A DNA stretch of 55,295 nucleotides, taken from assembly GCA_944324045.1 (NCBI GenBank), contig CALUUT010000004.1, positions 1 through 55,295 of the forward strand, written 5' to 3'. Under the pieces are notes generated by a model. It had not been told where the DNA came from. It worked only from the letters and a program-made list of their open reading frames with translations, and searched no databases. Made by a program: the position numbers and the translations under genes. This document shows positions 1 through 9,148 of the stretch, piece by piece. Within the stretch, counting starts at the first letter, position 1. The number at the start of each line of letters is the position of its first letter. Source of the DNA: an uncultured Desulfovibrionaceae bacterium. GTDB taxonomy: Bacteria; Desulfobacterota; Desulfovibrionia; Desulfovibrionales; Desulfovibrionaceae.

Positions 1-19
1 ACGTGTGCTCTTCCGATCT
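1..19 (+). other. Illumina adapter remnant
   Basis: The first 19 bases (ACGTGTGCTCTTCCGATCT) are identical to the 3' end of the standard Illumina TruSeq read-2 adapter. This is library DNA left on the contig edge, not genome. It marks a contig end and means bases close to it should be trusted less. Confidence 0.95.
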
Positions 20-144
20 AATGAGCGTGGAGAGACTCTTTCCCCCTGTCGTGGCGCGCTCGCCTTAAATCTGGGTAAATTCGCCACTGCTCCCTACTGC
101 TTTCGCCATGCTATATAGCAGCAAAAAAGACAGGAGGGATAACA

Positions 145-565
145 ATGAGTAATCTTACGCAGCAGGAAAGGAATGTAATTTCTCTTTTTCTGATGGGCCT
201 CAAGACTAAAAGAGATTGCAGAACGTCTTTTTATCACGTCTAAAACTGTTCATAATCATCTTTTCAACGCCAGAAAAAAACTTTCTCTCCACAAGACAGT
301 TGAACTATTTCGTGTTGAAATTGAGAGAGAAGAATCATCGGAAGATAATGTATATCTTACATCGAGATGGAGTGAGGTTCTTGAGGCATATTTGGACGGA
401 CTAACCGACAAAAAGATCGCTGAACAGCTTGGTATCGGATACAGTGCCGTCAGGCGTCACAAAGAGCGGATGAAGGATGCCAATGGCTGCAATTCCATGC
501 GGGAGTTGGGGGCATTCTACAAAAGAGGCCGCAAGGCGAGCGAGGATAAAACGCATGATGACTGA
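145..565 (+). pseudogene. Tandem-HTH LuxR-like regulator, frameshifted
   Basis: The ATG at 145 follows a good ribosome site (aggagg, 132-137). The first frame reads MSNLTQQERNVISLFLMGLKTK and then stops at 241-243. Dropping one A from the AAAA run at 208-211 restores a classic LuxR/FixJ-type helix-turn-helix (KEIAERLFITSKTVHNHLF, residues about 22-40). A second HTH-like segment follows (DGLTDKKIAEQLGIGYSAVRRH, about residues 85-106), and the frame ends at 563-565. Repaired, the protein has about 139 residues and no receiver domain. It overlaps the downstream excisionase-like start by a few bases, which suggests one operon. The shift could be real decay or an assembly error near the contig edge. 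The HTH class is clear; the target is unknown. Confidence 0.6.
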
Positions 566-863
566 GGGAAAAACCATTATCCTTTCCTCCCCTGACGAAC
601 TGCTCCCTCTTATAACGGAGGCGGTTCGCATCGCCTTGTGTGAACATCCGACAAATACATCTGAATTGCCGGATAAAAGGCTGCTTGCTCCGAAAGATGT
701 GGAAAGAGAATTCGGAATTCCTCAACGGACCCTCGCCTATTGGCGTCAGGAAAGCGTTGGCCCGGCTTATACAACTTTCGGCAGACGCATCTTTTATGAA
801 CGCGACGTGCTGGAAGCCTATATTGCCTCCGGGCGTATCCATACTTCAGAGTCATCCAAATGA
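558..863 (+). CDS. Excisionase/AlpA-like helix-turn-helix protein
   Basis: A small protein (about 101 residues) whose C-terminal half is a winged MerR/excisionase-type DNA-binding fold: DVEREFGIPQRTLAYWRQ, then a wing with GRRIFYERDVLEAYI. Proteins of this type direct excision of integrated elements or activate their integrase genes. The start is taken as ATG 558 (ATG 555 is also possible), because the upstream HTH gene ends at 565 and the two would be translationally coupled. The longer open frame from 477 lies inside that gene. It ends 8 bases before the stop of the convergent integrase, a layout common for integrative elements. The AlpA/Xis role is inferred from fold and neighbours. Confidence 0.65.
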   Translation: MTEGKTIILSSPDELLPLITEAVRIALCEHPTNTSELPDKRLLAPKDVEREFGIPQRTLAYWRQESVGPAYTTFGRRIFYERDVLEAYIASGRIHTSESSK

Positions 864-871
864 TAAATGCC

Positions 872-2067
872 TCAAGCCAGTATCTCGCCGATGATCGAGA
901 GCTTTTCGCTTTCCTGTCCGGGGAACAGGTGGGCATACCGCATAGTCATGGAGATATTCTTGTGCCGCATGAGCTTTTGCAGCTCCATGAGTGTGACCTT
1001 GCCGGACTGTGCCAGCCAGGATGCGAAGGTATGCCGCATGGTGTGCAGGGTGACGGCGTACAGGCTGTCGCCGTCTTCCGGGGCCAGTCCGAGCTTTCTG
1101 ACGGCGGTCTGGAAGCAGGCGGGCGTCTTGGTGAACGCCGTCTTCTTCCGAGGCTGCTGAAAGATTGGCTCCGCAGGCTTGCGCCTGTATGCCTGAAGCA
1201 TCCGAATCATATCTTCCGGTACCCGGACGAAGACTCGCTTTCCCCCTTTCTGAATAATGTAGAGGCCGCAGGCATTGGCGTCCACGTCCTGTCCACGCAG
1301 CTTGAAAATCTCCGTGGGGCGAAGACCGGTTCGCAGCGAGAGCAGGGCCATGTCATGCAACTGCGGATGCCGCTTTTCAAGGTCATCCAGAAGGGCCTTG
1401 GCCTCCTCTCTGGTCAGGAAGCGCAGCCGTTCGTTGTTGGCTTTGACCATCGCCCAGTGCCGCCTCTGGTGGACAGGGGATTAACGCCGCTCCACATGCC
1501 GGTGGCAATGGCGCGGTTGATGGCGGAGCGCATGAAGGAAAAGATGTTGTTCACGGTCTGCCCGGCCAGAGTTTTTCGCTTTCCTCTTCTTGTGGACTTG
1601 CTCTTTTTGGGTTTAGTATTCCCTGTGGGCGTTTTCAGGAGCTGTGCCTTGAGGTTGGAGAGCAGATTCGGAGTCAGCTCGACTACGGGCAAGCAATGAA
1701 TTTTGTCCTTGAGATGCGCCGCGTATTGGCTATAATGTTGGTCAACGTATTTCCCCTCGCTTCTGCCCCAGGCAAGATAGGCATCAACGAGGTCCCCTGT
1801 GGTCACTTTTTCGCGTTCCACGGGATTGACGCCGGTAACGGCAATTTCAGCAAGGAATTTTGCCCGCTCTTTTTGTACCAGGGCCGGACGGATGCCCTTA
1901 CTGTGTCTGCCGACAGTTTTCCAATGCCCCTTGCCTTGGGTGTCCTTGTAGCAGAAGCAGTAAATGCGATCCGGCAGGCCGGTTCTTGGATCACGTTTGG
2001 CGGACAGGCGATAGAAAACGCCCTCGAACTTGGTTTTGATGTATTTTCGGCTGGTTACGTCGCTCAT
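872..2067 (-). pseudogene. Tyrosine-type integrase, frameshifted
   Basis: The N-terminal part (start 2067) has an arm-binding-like region and a core-binding SAM-like domain with GQTVNNIFSFMRSAINRAI. The C-terminal catalytic domain is in another frame (from about 1480 to 872). It carries the expected residues: R in SLRTGLRPTEI, the HTMRHTFASWLA box (H-x-x-R) and the Tyr in MTMRYAHLFP. The frames cross between about 1466 and 1480, just after the GVNP motif; a stop in the C-terminal frame lies immediately upstream, so a one-base indel best explains it. Combined length is about 400 residues, normal for phage/ICE integrases. With the adjacent excisionase it marks an integrative element. It is either an inactivated gene or a sequencing error. 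Confidence 0.8.
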
Positions 2068-2210
2068 GAAGAAATAATAACGGCGAATTACTCAAATTGG
2101 AAGATGATTATCCATTTGTTATCCAAAAGGCATTTTGCCAAAACTTCTTCAGACTATAACATGCCTGATTTACTTATTATTTTGGCAGCAATGCTCGCAA
2201 CATGTGAGGG

Positions 2211-2230
2211 AGAGAGAGAGAGAGATTGCC
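2211..2230 (+). promoter_or_regulatory. AG dinucleotide tract as ribosome site
   Basis: Seven AG repeats (2211-2224), preceded by gaggg, stand six bases before the ATG at 2231 and form the only purine-rich Shine-Dalgarno candidate. A slippage-prone repeat at this position could alter translation of the DUF805 gene. Confidence 0.5.
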
Positions 2231-2632
2231 ATGAATTTCAAAACTGCCGTGAAAACATGCCTTAAAGAAAAATACATTGACTTCAACGGACGGGCCAGCC
2301 GTTCCGAATACTGGTATTTTGTCCTCTTTTACATCATCGTATGCTTCGTAATTGGGATTATTGGCGGCTTCATTTCTCAAACCGCGCTTGGGGCGCTTTC
2401 CGTCATCGTCTCTCTGGGACTGCTGCTGCCGTCGTTTGGCGTGGTGGTGCGCCGGCTTCATGATCTGGACAAACGCGGCTGGTGGATATTCATCAACCTG
2501 ATTCCCATTCTCGGCGGTCTGGTGCTCCTGTTCTTTTTTGTGCAAAGAGGCACCGCAGGCCCGAACAGATTCGGGCCTGATCCCCTGCAAAACCAGAAAG
2601 CCGCCTCGAACGGAACGTCGAACCAGCTGTAA
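2231..2632 (+). CDS. DUF805 integral membrane protein
   Basis: A 133-residue protein with the DUF805 signature: an N-terminal amphipathic stretch with FNGRASRSEYWYF, three to four hydrophobic segments (about residues 22-44, 46-65 and 80-103) and the conserved RRLHDLDKRGWW loop between the membrane segments. It sits in the inner membrane; the family's biochemical role is not established. The start at 2231 matches the family's usual beginning (MNFKTAVK) rather than the upstream ATG at 2135. It is the first host-type gene beyond the integrase and ends at a bidirectional terminator shared with the convergent AMMECR1 gene. Confidence 0.85.
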   Translation: MNFKTAVKTCLKEKYIDFNGRASRSEYWYFVLFYIIVCFVIGIIGGFISQTALGALSVIVSLGLLLPSFGVVVRRLHDLDKRGWWIFINLIPILGGLVLLFFFVQRGTAGPNRFGPDPLQNQKAASNGTSNQL

Positions 2633-2633
2633 G

Positions 2634-2684
2634 CAAAAAAATGGATTGCCCGGCGGATATGGTTTGGCCGGGCAATCCATTTTC
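2634..2684. terminator. Bidirectional terminator
   Basis: A perfect 14-base inverted repeat (atggattgcccggc at 2641-2654 with its complement at 2667-2680) is flanked by an A-run on the left and TTTT on the right. It lies between the convergent DUF805 and AMMECR1 genes and can stop transcription from both sides. Confidence 0.85.
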
Positions 2685-2699
2685 ATGCCTCATCTGAAA

Positions 2700-3263
2700 T
2701 TAAAAAACAAACGCTTCAAACCAGTACAGTTCCGCATCTGGCGCTTTCCAAGCGCCAAACGGCAGACCGGCCTTGCGGCACAATTGATCAAGGTAGGTTT
2801 GCCTGTCCCAATTCCATTCCACGGGAACCTGCGGCAAAAAAACGCCCTGGCGGCCGTTTTTGCGCAACAAAAGCCCATGCCGCCCTATTTCAATGGCCTC
2901 AGGATTCGGACAGCGGACAAGCGGGCTCATGACTGAAATCTCCACCGTCATGCGCGCCGCCTCTTCCGGGGTCAACGGCGGAAAGCGGCAATCCTCGAAC
3001 GCGGCGGCAAAGGCCATATCCGCCACCGTCCGGTACAACGGCTTCATGCCCACAATGTTGCCGATGCAACCGCGCAGCCGCCCGTCAATTTTAAGCGTCA
3101 CAAAAGCGCCGAAGGGTTCTCGAAGCACGCTGTTTTCCGGCGGAACGTTCTCCAGCTCCGGACGAACCCCGGATGCCAGCCCGCGGCGAATGGCTTCACG
3201 CGCCGCGTCATGCAAAAACGTCTGTTCCTCATCCGTCAAATGCAATGAAAAATGTTCCGTCAT
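2700..3263 (-). CDS. amrA: AMMECR1-domain protein (AmmeMemoRadiSam protein A)
   Basis: A 187-residue protein with the AMMECR1 fold. The family hallmark LRGCIGN is at about residues 62-68, preceded by GAFVTLK and followed by FEDCRFPPL and a C-terminal YLDQLCRKAGLP...YWFEAFVF. In bacteria this protein is often found with a radical SAM enzyme and a Memo-like protein; its reaction is not firmly established. Neither partner is next to it here. The start at 3263 has a strong ribosome site (GGAGG five bases upstream). Gene symbol assigned by family. Confidence 0.85.
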   Translation of the reverse strand: MTEHFSLHLTDEEQTFLHDAAREAIRRGLASGVRPELENVPPENSVLREPFGAFVTLKIDGRLRGCIGNIVGMKPLYRTVADMAFAAAFEDCRFPPLTPEEAARMTVEISVMSPLVRCPNPEAIEIGRHGLLLRKNGRQGVFLPQVPVEWNWDRQTYLDQLCRKAGLPFGAWKAPDAELYWFEAFVF

Positions 3264-3384
3264 GTTTTCCTCCACGACAGCCAACGGTCCGTCAATACAA
3301 AACGGCGCGGCGTCTTCTTTGATGCCGCCCAAAGCGCGTCATGCGGCAGCCGCTCTTTATGCGCCCCAAAACCTGAACGTTCGC

Positions 3385-4083
3385 CTAAAACCCCTTTTCC
3401 AACGGCGGCCACACCAGGCACGGCACGCCTTCCGCCATAATTTGCCCTGTGAAGCCGTCGCTGTCCTGGCCATGCAAAGGCGGCAATATGGAAACATGGC
3501 GGCCGCTTCGTCTGACGCGCCCTTCAGCCAGCCACTGCAACGCCTGCGGGTATATCCTGTGCTCGCAGGCGTTGATCCTGGTTTGCAGGGCGCGCGGCGT
3601 GTCGTCCGGCAGCACGGGCACGGCGGCCTGAATGAGAATCGGGCCGCTGTCCACCACTTCTTCCACAAAATGGACCGTGCATCCGGCCATTTTCACGCCG
3701 TATTGAAGGGCGTCCGCCGGGGCCTTGGCGCCGGGAAAGGCGGGCAGCAGGGCCGGATGGATGTTGAAAATCCGCCCGGCATACACGTCAAGAAACTCGG
3801 AAGACAAAAGCCGCATGTATCCCGCAAGCACAATGCAATCAATATGTTCTTTTTCCAGTTCCCGAAGCATGGCCCGGTCGAATTCCTGACGGGTCTTGAA
3901 CTCCCTGTGGTCGCGCGCCCAGGTTGGAATTCCAGCCTTGCGCGCCCGTTCCAGCACCGGCGCATCCGGCTTGTTGCACAAAACCCTAACGACATGGGCA
4001 TGCAAAGCGCCGCTTTTGCTGTGCTCGAAAATGCTCTGGGCGTTTGTTCCATTCCCTGAGGCAAGAATAGCAATCTGCATCAT
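3385..4083 (-). CDS. purN: Phosphoribosylglycinamide formyltransferase
   Basis: PurN transfers a formyl group from 10-formyl-THF to GAR, the third step of purine synthesis. The protein begins MMQIAILASGNGTNAQS, the GAR-binding glycine-rich turn, and has the folate/formyl site HPALLPAFPG at about residues 108-117. The catalytic Asp lies in VVDSGPILIQA. At about 232 residues it is slightly longer than usual because of a C-terminal tail. The two adjacent ATGs at 4083 and 4080 are equally possible. It lies 19 bases downstream of cobA-hemD on the same strand and is probably co-transcribed with it. Confidence 0.93.
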   Translation of the reverse strand: MMQIAILASGNGTNAQSIFEHSKSGALHAHVVRVLCNKPDAPVLERARKAGIPTWARDHREFKTRQEFDRAMLRELEKEHIDCIVLAGYMRLLSSEFLDVYAGRIFNIHPALLPAFPGAKAPADALQYGVKMAGCTVHFVEEVVDSGPILIQAAVPVLPDDTPRALQTRINACEHRIYPQALQWLAEGRVRRSGRHVSILPPLHGQDSDGFTGQIMAEGVPCLVWPPLEKGF

Positions 4084-4102
4084 GGCGGGGGCACCTTTTT
4101 TA

Positions 4103-5611
4103 TCAAGAGTTTTTGAAAGACAGCTCAATCGCCTCAACCAGGGCCGGAATCGTGTATTCCTGAGGCTCAATGTTCGCGGGAAATCCGAATTCCTCAAGCG
4201 TGGCCCGCGTGACGGGCCCTATACAGGCAAAACGCACTGTTGCAAAAGCGCGCATGGTTTCCGGCGCAATGCGTTCAAAGAAATTGCGTACCGTGGAAGA
4301 AGAGGCGAAGGTAATGCAGTGGATATCTCCCGCTTCCAAATGACGCATGATGGCATCCTTGCTCTGGCAAACCGGCATTGTTTCATACACGGGCAAAACC
4401 GTGACGGACGCTCCGGCCGCCACAAGAGCTTCCGGCAACGCTTCTCTGGCGTTGCGCGCCCGGGGAATCAACACGTTGAGCCCGCATATGCCGCGCGCGA
4501 CAAGCCCCTCGGCCATGCTTTCCGCAACAAACCGTTTTGGCACAAAATCAGGAAGAATGCCCCTTGCCCCAAGAGCCTGGGCCGTGCCCGGCCCCATGGC
4601 CGCAATCCGGCATTGCGCGAAAATCCTAGCGTCCCGGCCCATGGCGGTCAACACGGAAAAAAAACGCTCCACGCCGTTTGCCGAGGTGAACACAACCCAG
4701 TCATACCGGGAAAGTCTGAGCGCCGTTTCCCGGACAGGCTCGTCGGAAAGCGCTGTGACGGCTATGGTGGGAAACTCAAAAACCCGCGCCCCCAACGCTT
4801 CAAGACGGGAGCGCAGTTCCCCGGCCTGTTCCCGCGCCCTGGTGACCACGACGCCTTTTCCCAGAAGCGGCTTTTTCTCAAACCAGTTGAGCGAATCATG
4901 CAAGCGCACGACCTCCCCCACCACAAGCACGCAAGGCGGCGTCATATTCCGGGCTCTCGCCTCTTCGGGAAGCGCGTCGAGCGTGGAGACAAGACTCGCA
5001 TGCAGGGCCGTGGTGCCCCAGCGAATCAGGGCCGCCGGCATATCCGGCCTCATGCCCGCGTCAATAAGCTTTTTACTGATCATGGGCAAATTTTTCACGC
5101 CCATGACAAACACCAGGGTGCTCGCTGAGCGCGCCAGAGCGTCCCAGTTGTGGACGGACTCCGGTTTAGACGGGTCTTCATGGCCGGTTATAAAACATAC
5201 GGATGAGGACAGGCCGCGATGCGTCACGGGAATTCCGGCATAGGCCGGGGCCGCTATGGCGGACGTCACCCCTGGTATTTCCTCAAACGGAATTCCGGCC
5301 GCCGCCAGCGCTTCGGCCTCTTCGCCGCCGCGTCCGAATACATACGGATCTCCCCCTTTGAGCCGGGCCACGACTTTGCCTTCGCGCGCCTTTTCCAGCA
5401 GCAATCTGTTGATTTCGGACTGAGGAAGCGTATGGACCCCCTCGGTCTTGCCCACATAAATTCGCTCGGCATCGGGCCGGGCCGCTTCCAGAAACGCCTC
5501 ATTGGCCAGATGGTCATAAATGACCACATCGGCCGCCGCCAGCGCCGCGCGGCCCTTGATGGTCAAAAGTCCGGGATCTCCCGGGCCTGCTCCAATCAGA
5601 TACGCTTTCAT
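4103..5611 (-). CDS. cobA-hemD: Uroporphyrinogen-III methyltransferase/synthase fusion
   Basis: A two-domain tetrapyrrole enzyme of about 502 residues. Residues 1-245 are the SAM-dependent uroporphyrinogen III C-methyltransferase ([16 protein letters not shown] start, [17 protein letters not shown] and [20 protein letters not shown]), which makes precorrin-2. Residues from about 255 are uroporphyrinogen III synthase ([27 protein letters not shown] and a C-terminal [12 protein letters not shown]). The fusion feeds sirohydrochlorin, siroheme, cobalamin and the alternative heme route, and is common in Desulfovibrio relatives. The start MKAYLIGAG at 5611 is chosen because GGAG lies six bases upstream; 5614 and 5623 are alternatives. 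purN follows closely. Confidence 0.93.
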   Translation of the reverse strand: MKAYLIGAGPGDPGLLTIKGRAALAAADVVIYDHLANEAFLEAARPDAERIYVGKTEGVHTLPQSEINRLLLEKAREGKVVARLKGGDPYVFGRGGEEAEALAAAGIPFEEIPGVTSAIAAPAYAGIPVTHRGLSSSVCFITGHEDPSKPESVHNWDALARSASTLVFVMGVKNLPMISKKLIDAGMRPDMPAALIRWGTTALHASLVSTLDALPEEARARNMTPPCVLVVGEVVRLHDSLNWFEKKPLLGKGVVVTRAREQAGELRSRLEALGARVFEFPTIAVTALSDEPVRETALRLSRYDWVVFTSANGVERFFSVLTAMGRDARIFAQCRIAAMGPGTAQALGARGILPDFVPKRFVAESMAEGLVARGICGLNVLIPRARNAREALPEALVAAGASVTVLPVYETMPVCQSKDAIMRHLEAGDIHCITFASSSTVRNFFERIAPETMRAFATVRFACIGPVTRATLEEFGFPANIEPQEYTIPALVEAIELSFKNS

Positions 5612-5820
5612 CATGGTCTCCATTACGGTTTATGGGGCATGATTCTTATGATTCCGATGCATTTTTCCGCACATAAACGGAAAAAACACGCACGCGACCG
5701 GGGAAAACCGCGCTGGCCGGAATATACCAGAAAAAAAGCGCCGTGCCCACATGCGCGCCCGCCCACAGGGCCGCTTTTTCCAAACGGCTACAGAAAAAAC
5801 GCCGATACGCTATATTCTGA

Positions 5821-5859
5821 AAAAAATAAAAACAGGCCGGGAGGGCATCCGCGGCCTGT
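5821..5859 (-). terminator. valS terminator
   Basis: Read on the minus strand, acaggccg and its complement cggcctgt (5852-5859 and 5832-5839) form an 8-bp stem with a 12-base loop. A T-rich run follows (5821-5831). It lies about 60 bases after the valS stop. Confidence 0.8.
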
Positions 5860-5918
5860 CTGACGGCTCTTTCGTTTCATTTATCCGGCGGCGGCGCGCA
5901 TCCACAGCGCATATCCGG

Positions 5919-8618
5919 CTATTCTTCCAAAGCTTCCTTAAAACGCGCCTTCAAGGCATCCAGCTTTTTCCGGGCGACGTCGATTTCAAGCAAACGCTCG
6001 CGGTCCTTGGCCACAACTTCGGCCGGAGCGCGCTCCACATATTTTTCATTGGCGAGTTTGCCGGAAAGCATGGCGCTTTCCTTGTCCAGCTTTGCCGTTT
6101 CCTTGTCCAGCCGGGCCAGCTCAGCCGCAAAATCAACAATCCCGGCCAACGGCACAATAATTTCATTGCCGCGCGCAACCCCGCTTGCCGACGCTCTGGG
6201 CGGCTCCGCATGCGCATCCGCAACCAGGGACTCAAGCCGCGCAAGCGTGCGCACGCGCTCCTCGTTCGCCATAATAATCGCGGCATCCGCCGGGCTTGCG
6301 GGCCGCACCATAACATTAAGCTTCAACGCCGGGGAAATATTCAGCTCCGCGCGAATCGTGCGCACCGTGCCGGTCACTTCCTGCACCAACTCCATATCCC
6401 GGGCCGCGGCCTCATACTCGCGTTTGGGATTCGCCTTGGGGAACGGCGCGCACGCGATATCGCCGCAATGCGCATTGTTGTCCGGATTCGCGCTTTGCGG
6501 CAAAGCCGCCCAGATTTCAGCCGTAACAAAGGGCATAATCGGATGTAAAAGCGTCAGAAATTCACGCAGCACGGTCAAAAGCACGCACTGGGCGACGCCT
6601 TGACGGGTTCCGCCAGCCTGCATATCCGGCTTGATCAGCTCAAGGTACCAGTCGCAGAACTCGCTCCACAGGAATTTATAGAGATTCTGGGCCGCATCGT
6701 TGAACCGGTACCCGCTGATAGATGCATCCGTATCAGCCTTGACTTTTTCAAGGCGCGTCAAAATCCACTGGTGATGCAGGCACTCGGCCTTGTTTTCGAA
6801 ATAACGCGCAATGTCGTCAAAATCATAGTCAGGCACATCCGCATCCGGCAGATTCATGAGCGAAAACCGGGCCGCATTCCAAAGCTTGTTCACAAAATGG
6901 CGGTATCCTTCGATGCGCTCCTCGGAAAGCTTGATATCCCGGCCCATGGCCGCAAAGGCGCACAAGGTGAACCGCAAGGAGTCCGTGCCGTACTTCTCGA
7001 TCATTTCCAGCGGGTCAATGACGTTGCCCGTGGATTTGGACATTTTCTTGCCTTCGGCGTCGCGCACCAGGGCATGAATATAGACGTCCCGGAACGGGAC
7101 TTCGCCCATAAAATGCTGCCCCATCATAATCATGCGCGCAACCCAGAAAAAGAGGATATCAAATCCCGTGACCAGCACGGACGTGGGATAAAAAACCTCA
7201 AGCTCTCTGGTGCGTTCCGGCCAGCCCATGGTCGAAAACGGCCACAACGCGGAAGAAAACCAGGTGTCAAGAACATCCGGGTCCTGCTCCAGTCTCGAAC
7301 TTCTGCAATGCGGGCACTCTTTCGGCGTTTCAACGGCCACAATAAGTTCGCCGCAGTCCTGACACGTCCAGGCCGGAATGCGATGCCCCCACCATATCTG
7401 ACGGCTTATGCACCAGTCGCGGATATTGTCCAGCCAGTTATAATAGGTCTTTGTCCAGTTTTCCGGCACGATGCGTATTTCCGCGGGCACGGCGGCGCGC
7501 GCCTTGGGCGCCATCTTGGATGTGGCCACAAACCATTGCGTGGAGACATAGGGCTCAATCACGGATTTACAGCGGTAGCACACCCCCACATTGTTCTCGT
7601 GCGGCTCAACCTGGACCAGGAATCCCTGCTCCTCAAGGTCGGCCACAATGCGCTTTCTGGCTTCATCGCGAGAAAGCCCGGCGTAAGGCCCGGCTTCTTC
7701 GTTCATGTTGCCCATGTCGTCGATAACCTGTCTGAATTCAAGATGATGCTTAAATCCAAGCTGCCAGTCATTCACGTCATGGGACGGCGTCACCTTGAGC
7801 GCCCCGGTCCCGAACTCCCGATCCACGTATTTGTCGGCAATGATGCGGATTTCACGATTCGTAAGCGGCAAACGCACGCTTTTGCCGATTAGATGCTGGT
7901 AACGCTCGTCTTCAGGATGCACGCACACGGCCGTATCCCCCAGCATGGTTTCCGGCCGGGTGGTGGCGATTACGATATCCCCGGAGCCGTCCGCAAGCGG
8001 ATAGCGAATATGCCAGATAAAACCGCGCCGGGGCGTATGCTCGACTTCGTCGTCGGCAAGCGCCGTATGGCAGCGCGTGCACCAGTTGATGATATAATCG
8101 CCCTTGTAAATGAGCTTGTCTTCGTACAGCTTGACGAAAACCTCGCGCACGGCCTTCGACAATCCCTCGTCCATGGTGAAACGCAGTCTGGTCCAGTCCA
8201 CGGACGCGCCCATGGCCCGAATCTGGCGAAGGATATTGTCGCCATACTGTTTTTTCCACTCCCAGACCCGTTCCACAAAGGCTTCGCGCCCCAGGTCCTG
8301 ACGTTTTTTTCCTTCCTTGGCGAGCCGGCGCTCCACCACGTTCTGGGTGGCGATGCCCGCATGGTCCATGCCCGGAATCCAGAGAACCTTCTTGCCCTTC
8401 TGCCGGTTATACCGGCAGAGAATATCCTGAAGCGTCAGATTGAGCGCGTGCCCGATATGCAGGTTGCCGGTCACATTCGGCGGCGGAATGACAATGGAAA
8501 AAGGCTCGCCCGGCCCATCAGGGTCCGGCGTAAAGGTCTTCTCCGTTTCCCAGTGAACGCGCCAGCGCTCTTCCACGTCCTTGGGCTCATAGCCTTTGGG
8601 CAGGGCGTTTTCCGCCAT
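5919..8618 (-). CDS. valS: Valyl-tRNA synthetase
   Basis: A class I aminoacyl-tRNA synthetase of 899 residues that charges tRNA-Val. The HIGH motif (NLHIGHALN) is at residues 52-60 and KMSKS (GKKMSKSTGN) near residue 525. The CP1 editing domain contains the family motif TTRPETMLGDTAV. A zinc-ribbon-like CQDC...CPHC pair lies around residues 410-435, and the C-terminal arm (about 830-899) is the valine-type coiled coil rich in Lys, Glu and Leu. The start MAENALP at 8618 has GGAGA six bases upstream; an in-frame ATG ten codons earlier lacks support. It is a single-gene unit ending in its own terminator. Confidence 0.97.
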   Translation of the reverse strand: MAENALPKGYEPKDVEERWRVHWETEKTFTPDPDGPGEPFSIVIPPPNVTGNLHIGHALNLTLQDILCRYNRQKGKKVLWIPGMDHAGIATQNVVERRLAKEGKKRQDLGREAFVERVWEWKKQYGDNILRQIRAMGASVDWTRLRFTMDEGLSKAVREVFVKLYEDKLIYKGDYIINWCTRCHTALADDEVEHTPRRGFIWHIRYPLADGSGDIVIATTRPETMLGDTAVCVHPEDERYQHLIGKSVRLPLTNREIRIIADKYVDREFGTGALKVTPSHDVNDWQLGFKHHLEFRQVIDDMGNMNEEAGPYAGLSRDEARKRIVADLEEQGFLVQVEPHENNVGVCYRCKSVIEPYVSTQWFVATSKMAPKARAAVPAEIRIVPENWTKTYYNWLDNIRDWCISRQIWWGHRIPAWTCQDCGELIVAVETPKECPHCRSSRLEQDPDVLDTWFSSALWPFSTMGWPERTRELEVFYPTSVLVTGFDILFFWVARMIMMGQHFMGEVPFRDVYIHALVRDAEGKKMSKSTGNVIDPLEMIEKYGTDSLRFTLCAFAAMGRDIKLSEERIEGYRHFVNKLWNAARFSLMNLPDADVPDYDFDDIARYFENKAECLHHQWILTRLEKVKADTDASISGYRFNDAAQNLYKFLWSEFCDWYLELIKPDMQAGGTRQGVAQCVLLTVLREFLTLLHPIMPFVTAEIWAALPQSANPDNNAHCGDIACAPFPKANPKREYEAAARDMELVQEVTGTVRTIRAELNISPALKLNVMVRPASPADAAIIMANEERVRTLARLESLVADAHAEPPRASASGVARGNEIIVPLAGIVDFAAELARLDKETAKLDKESAMLSGKLANEKYVERAPAEVVAKDRERLLEIDVARKKLDALKARFKEALEE

Positions 8619-9148
8619 AGCATTTCTCCATTGCGCTTGCCGTCCCAAAAAGAACAGCGCTTAAAAAAACCGCTCTTTACTGCGTTTTCCAAAACAGCCG
8701 GCTTGCCCGGCGTCATACCGCCGACGCGCCAGCCCGCCTATAAAAACCGCCGCGAACCGCCTTCCCTAAAAAAGGAAACTGCAAAAATGCGGGGTCACCG
8801 GCTTCCCTGTTTGTCAATCCGCTTTTCCCCTATACGCAAACGGCCTTAAACCCGGCAACACGTTTGGCAAACCGCAGGCGGCATACATAAAAAACATGTC
8901 CGCACCAAACGGACCAGCAAAGCGCGCGACGCTGCGAAACCCGCGCGCCGCGCTTCGAACCATTGCGCACCGGTCCTTATAGCGCAGGGGGTGCCGGATG
9001 ACAAGCGAAAGCGCCCCGTCCGGCCTGCCGCAACGCCGCGCCGGACCCGCATTCCCTTCCCGGTCCGCCCAAAGAAAACCGGCATCTAAAGGCTTTTCCT
9101 TTACGGCCGATATTGATATATTTCCGGTCGTGGAGGATTAAGGACGTC
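8619..9148. other. 530-base divergent intergenic region
   Basis: This gap lies between valS (minus) and kdsB (plus). It should hold both promoters, but no convincing -35/-10 pair was found for valS. On the minus strand a TTGACA occurs near 8814 without a matching -10. On the plus strand a short hairpin AAAGGCTTTTCCTTT precedes kdsB. Open frames here (for example 8846-9085 minus) have arginine-rich, low-complexity translations and no good ribosome site; they are not called as genes. Confidence 0.5.

Noticed and set aside
8846..9085. Minus-strand open frame of 79 codons between valS and kdsB
   Set aside because: Arginine/alanine-rich translation typical of a GC-rich non-coding frame, no ribosome site and no recognisable motif.
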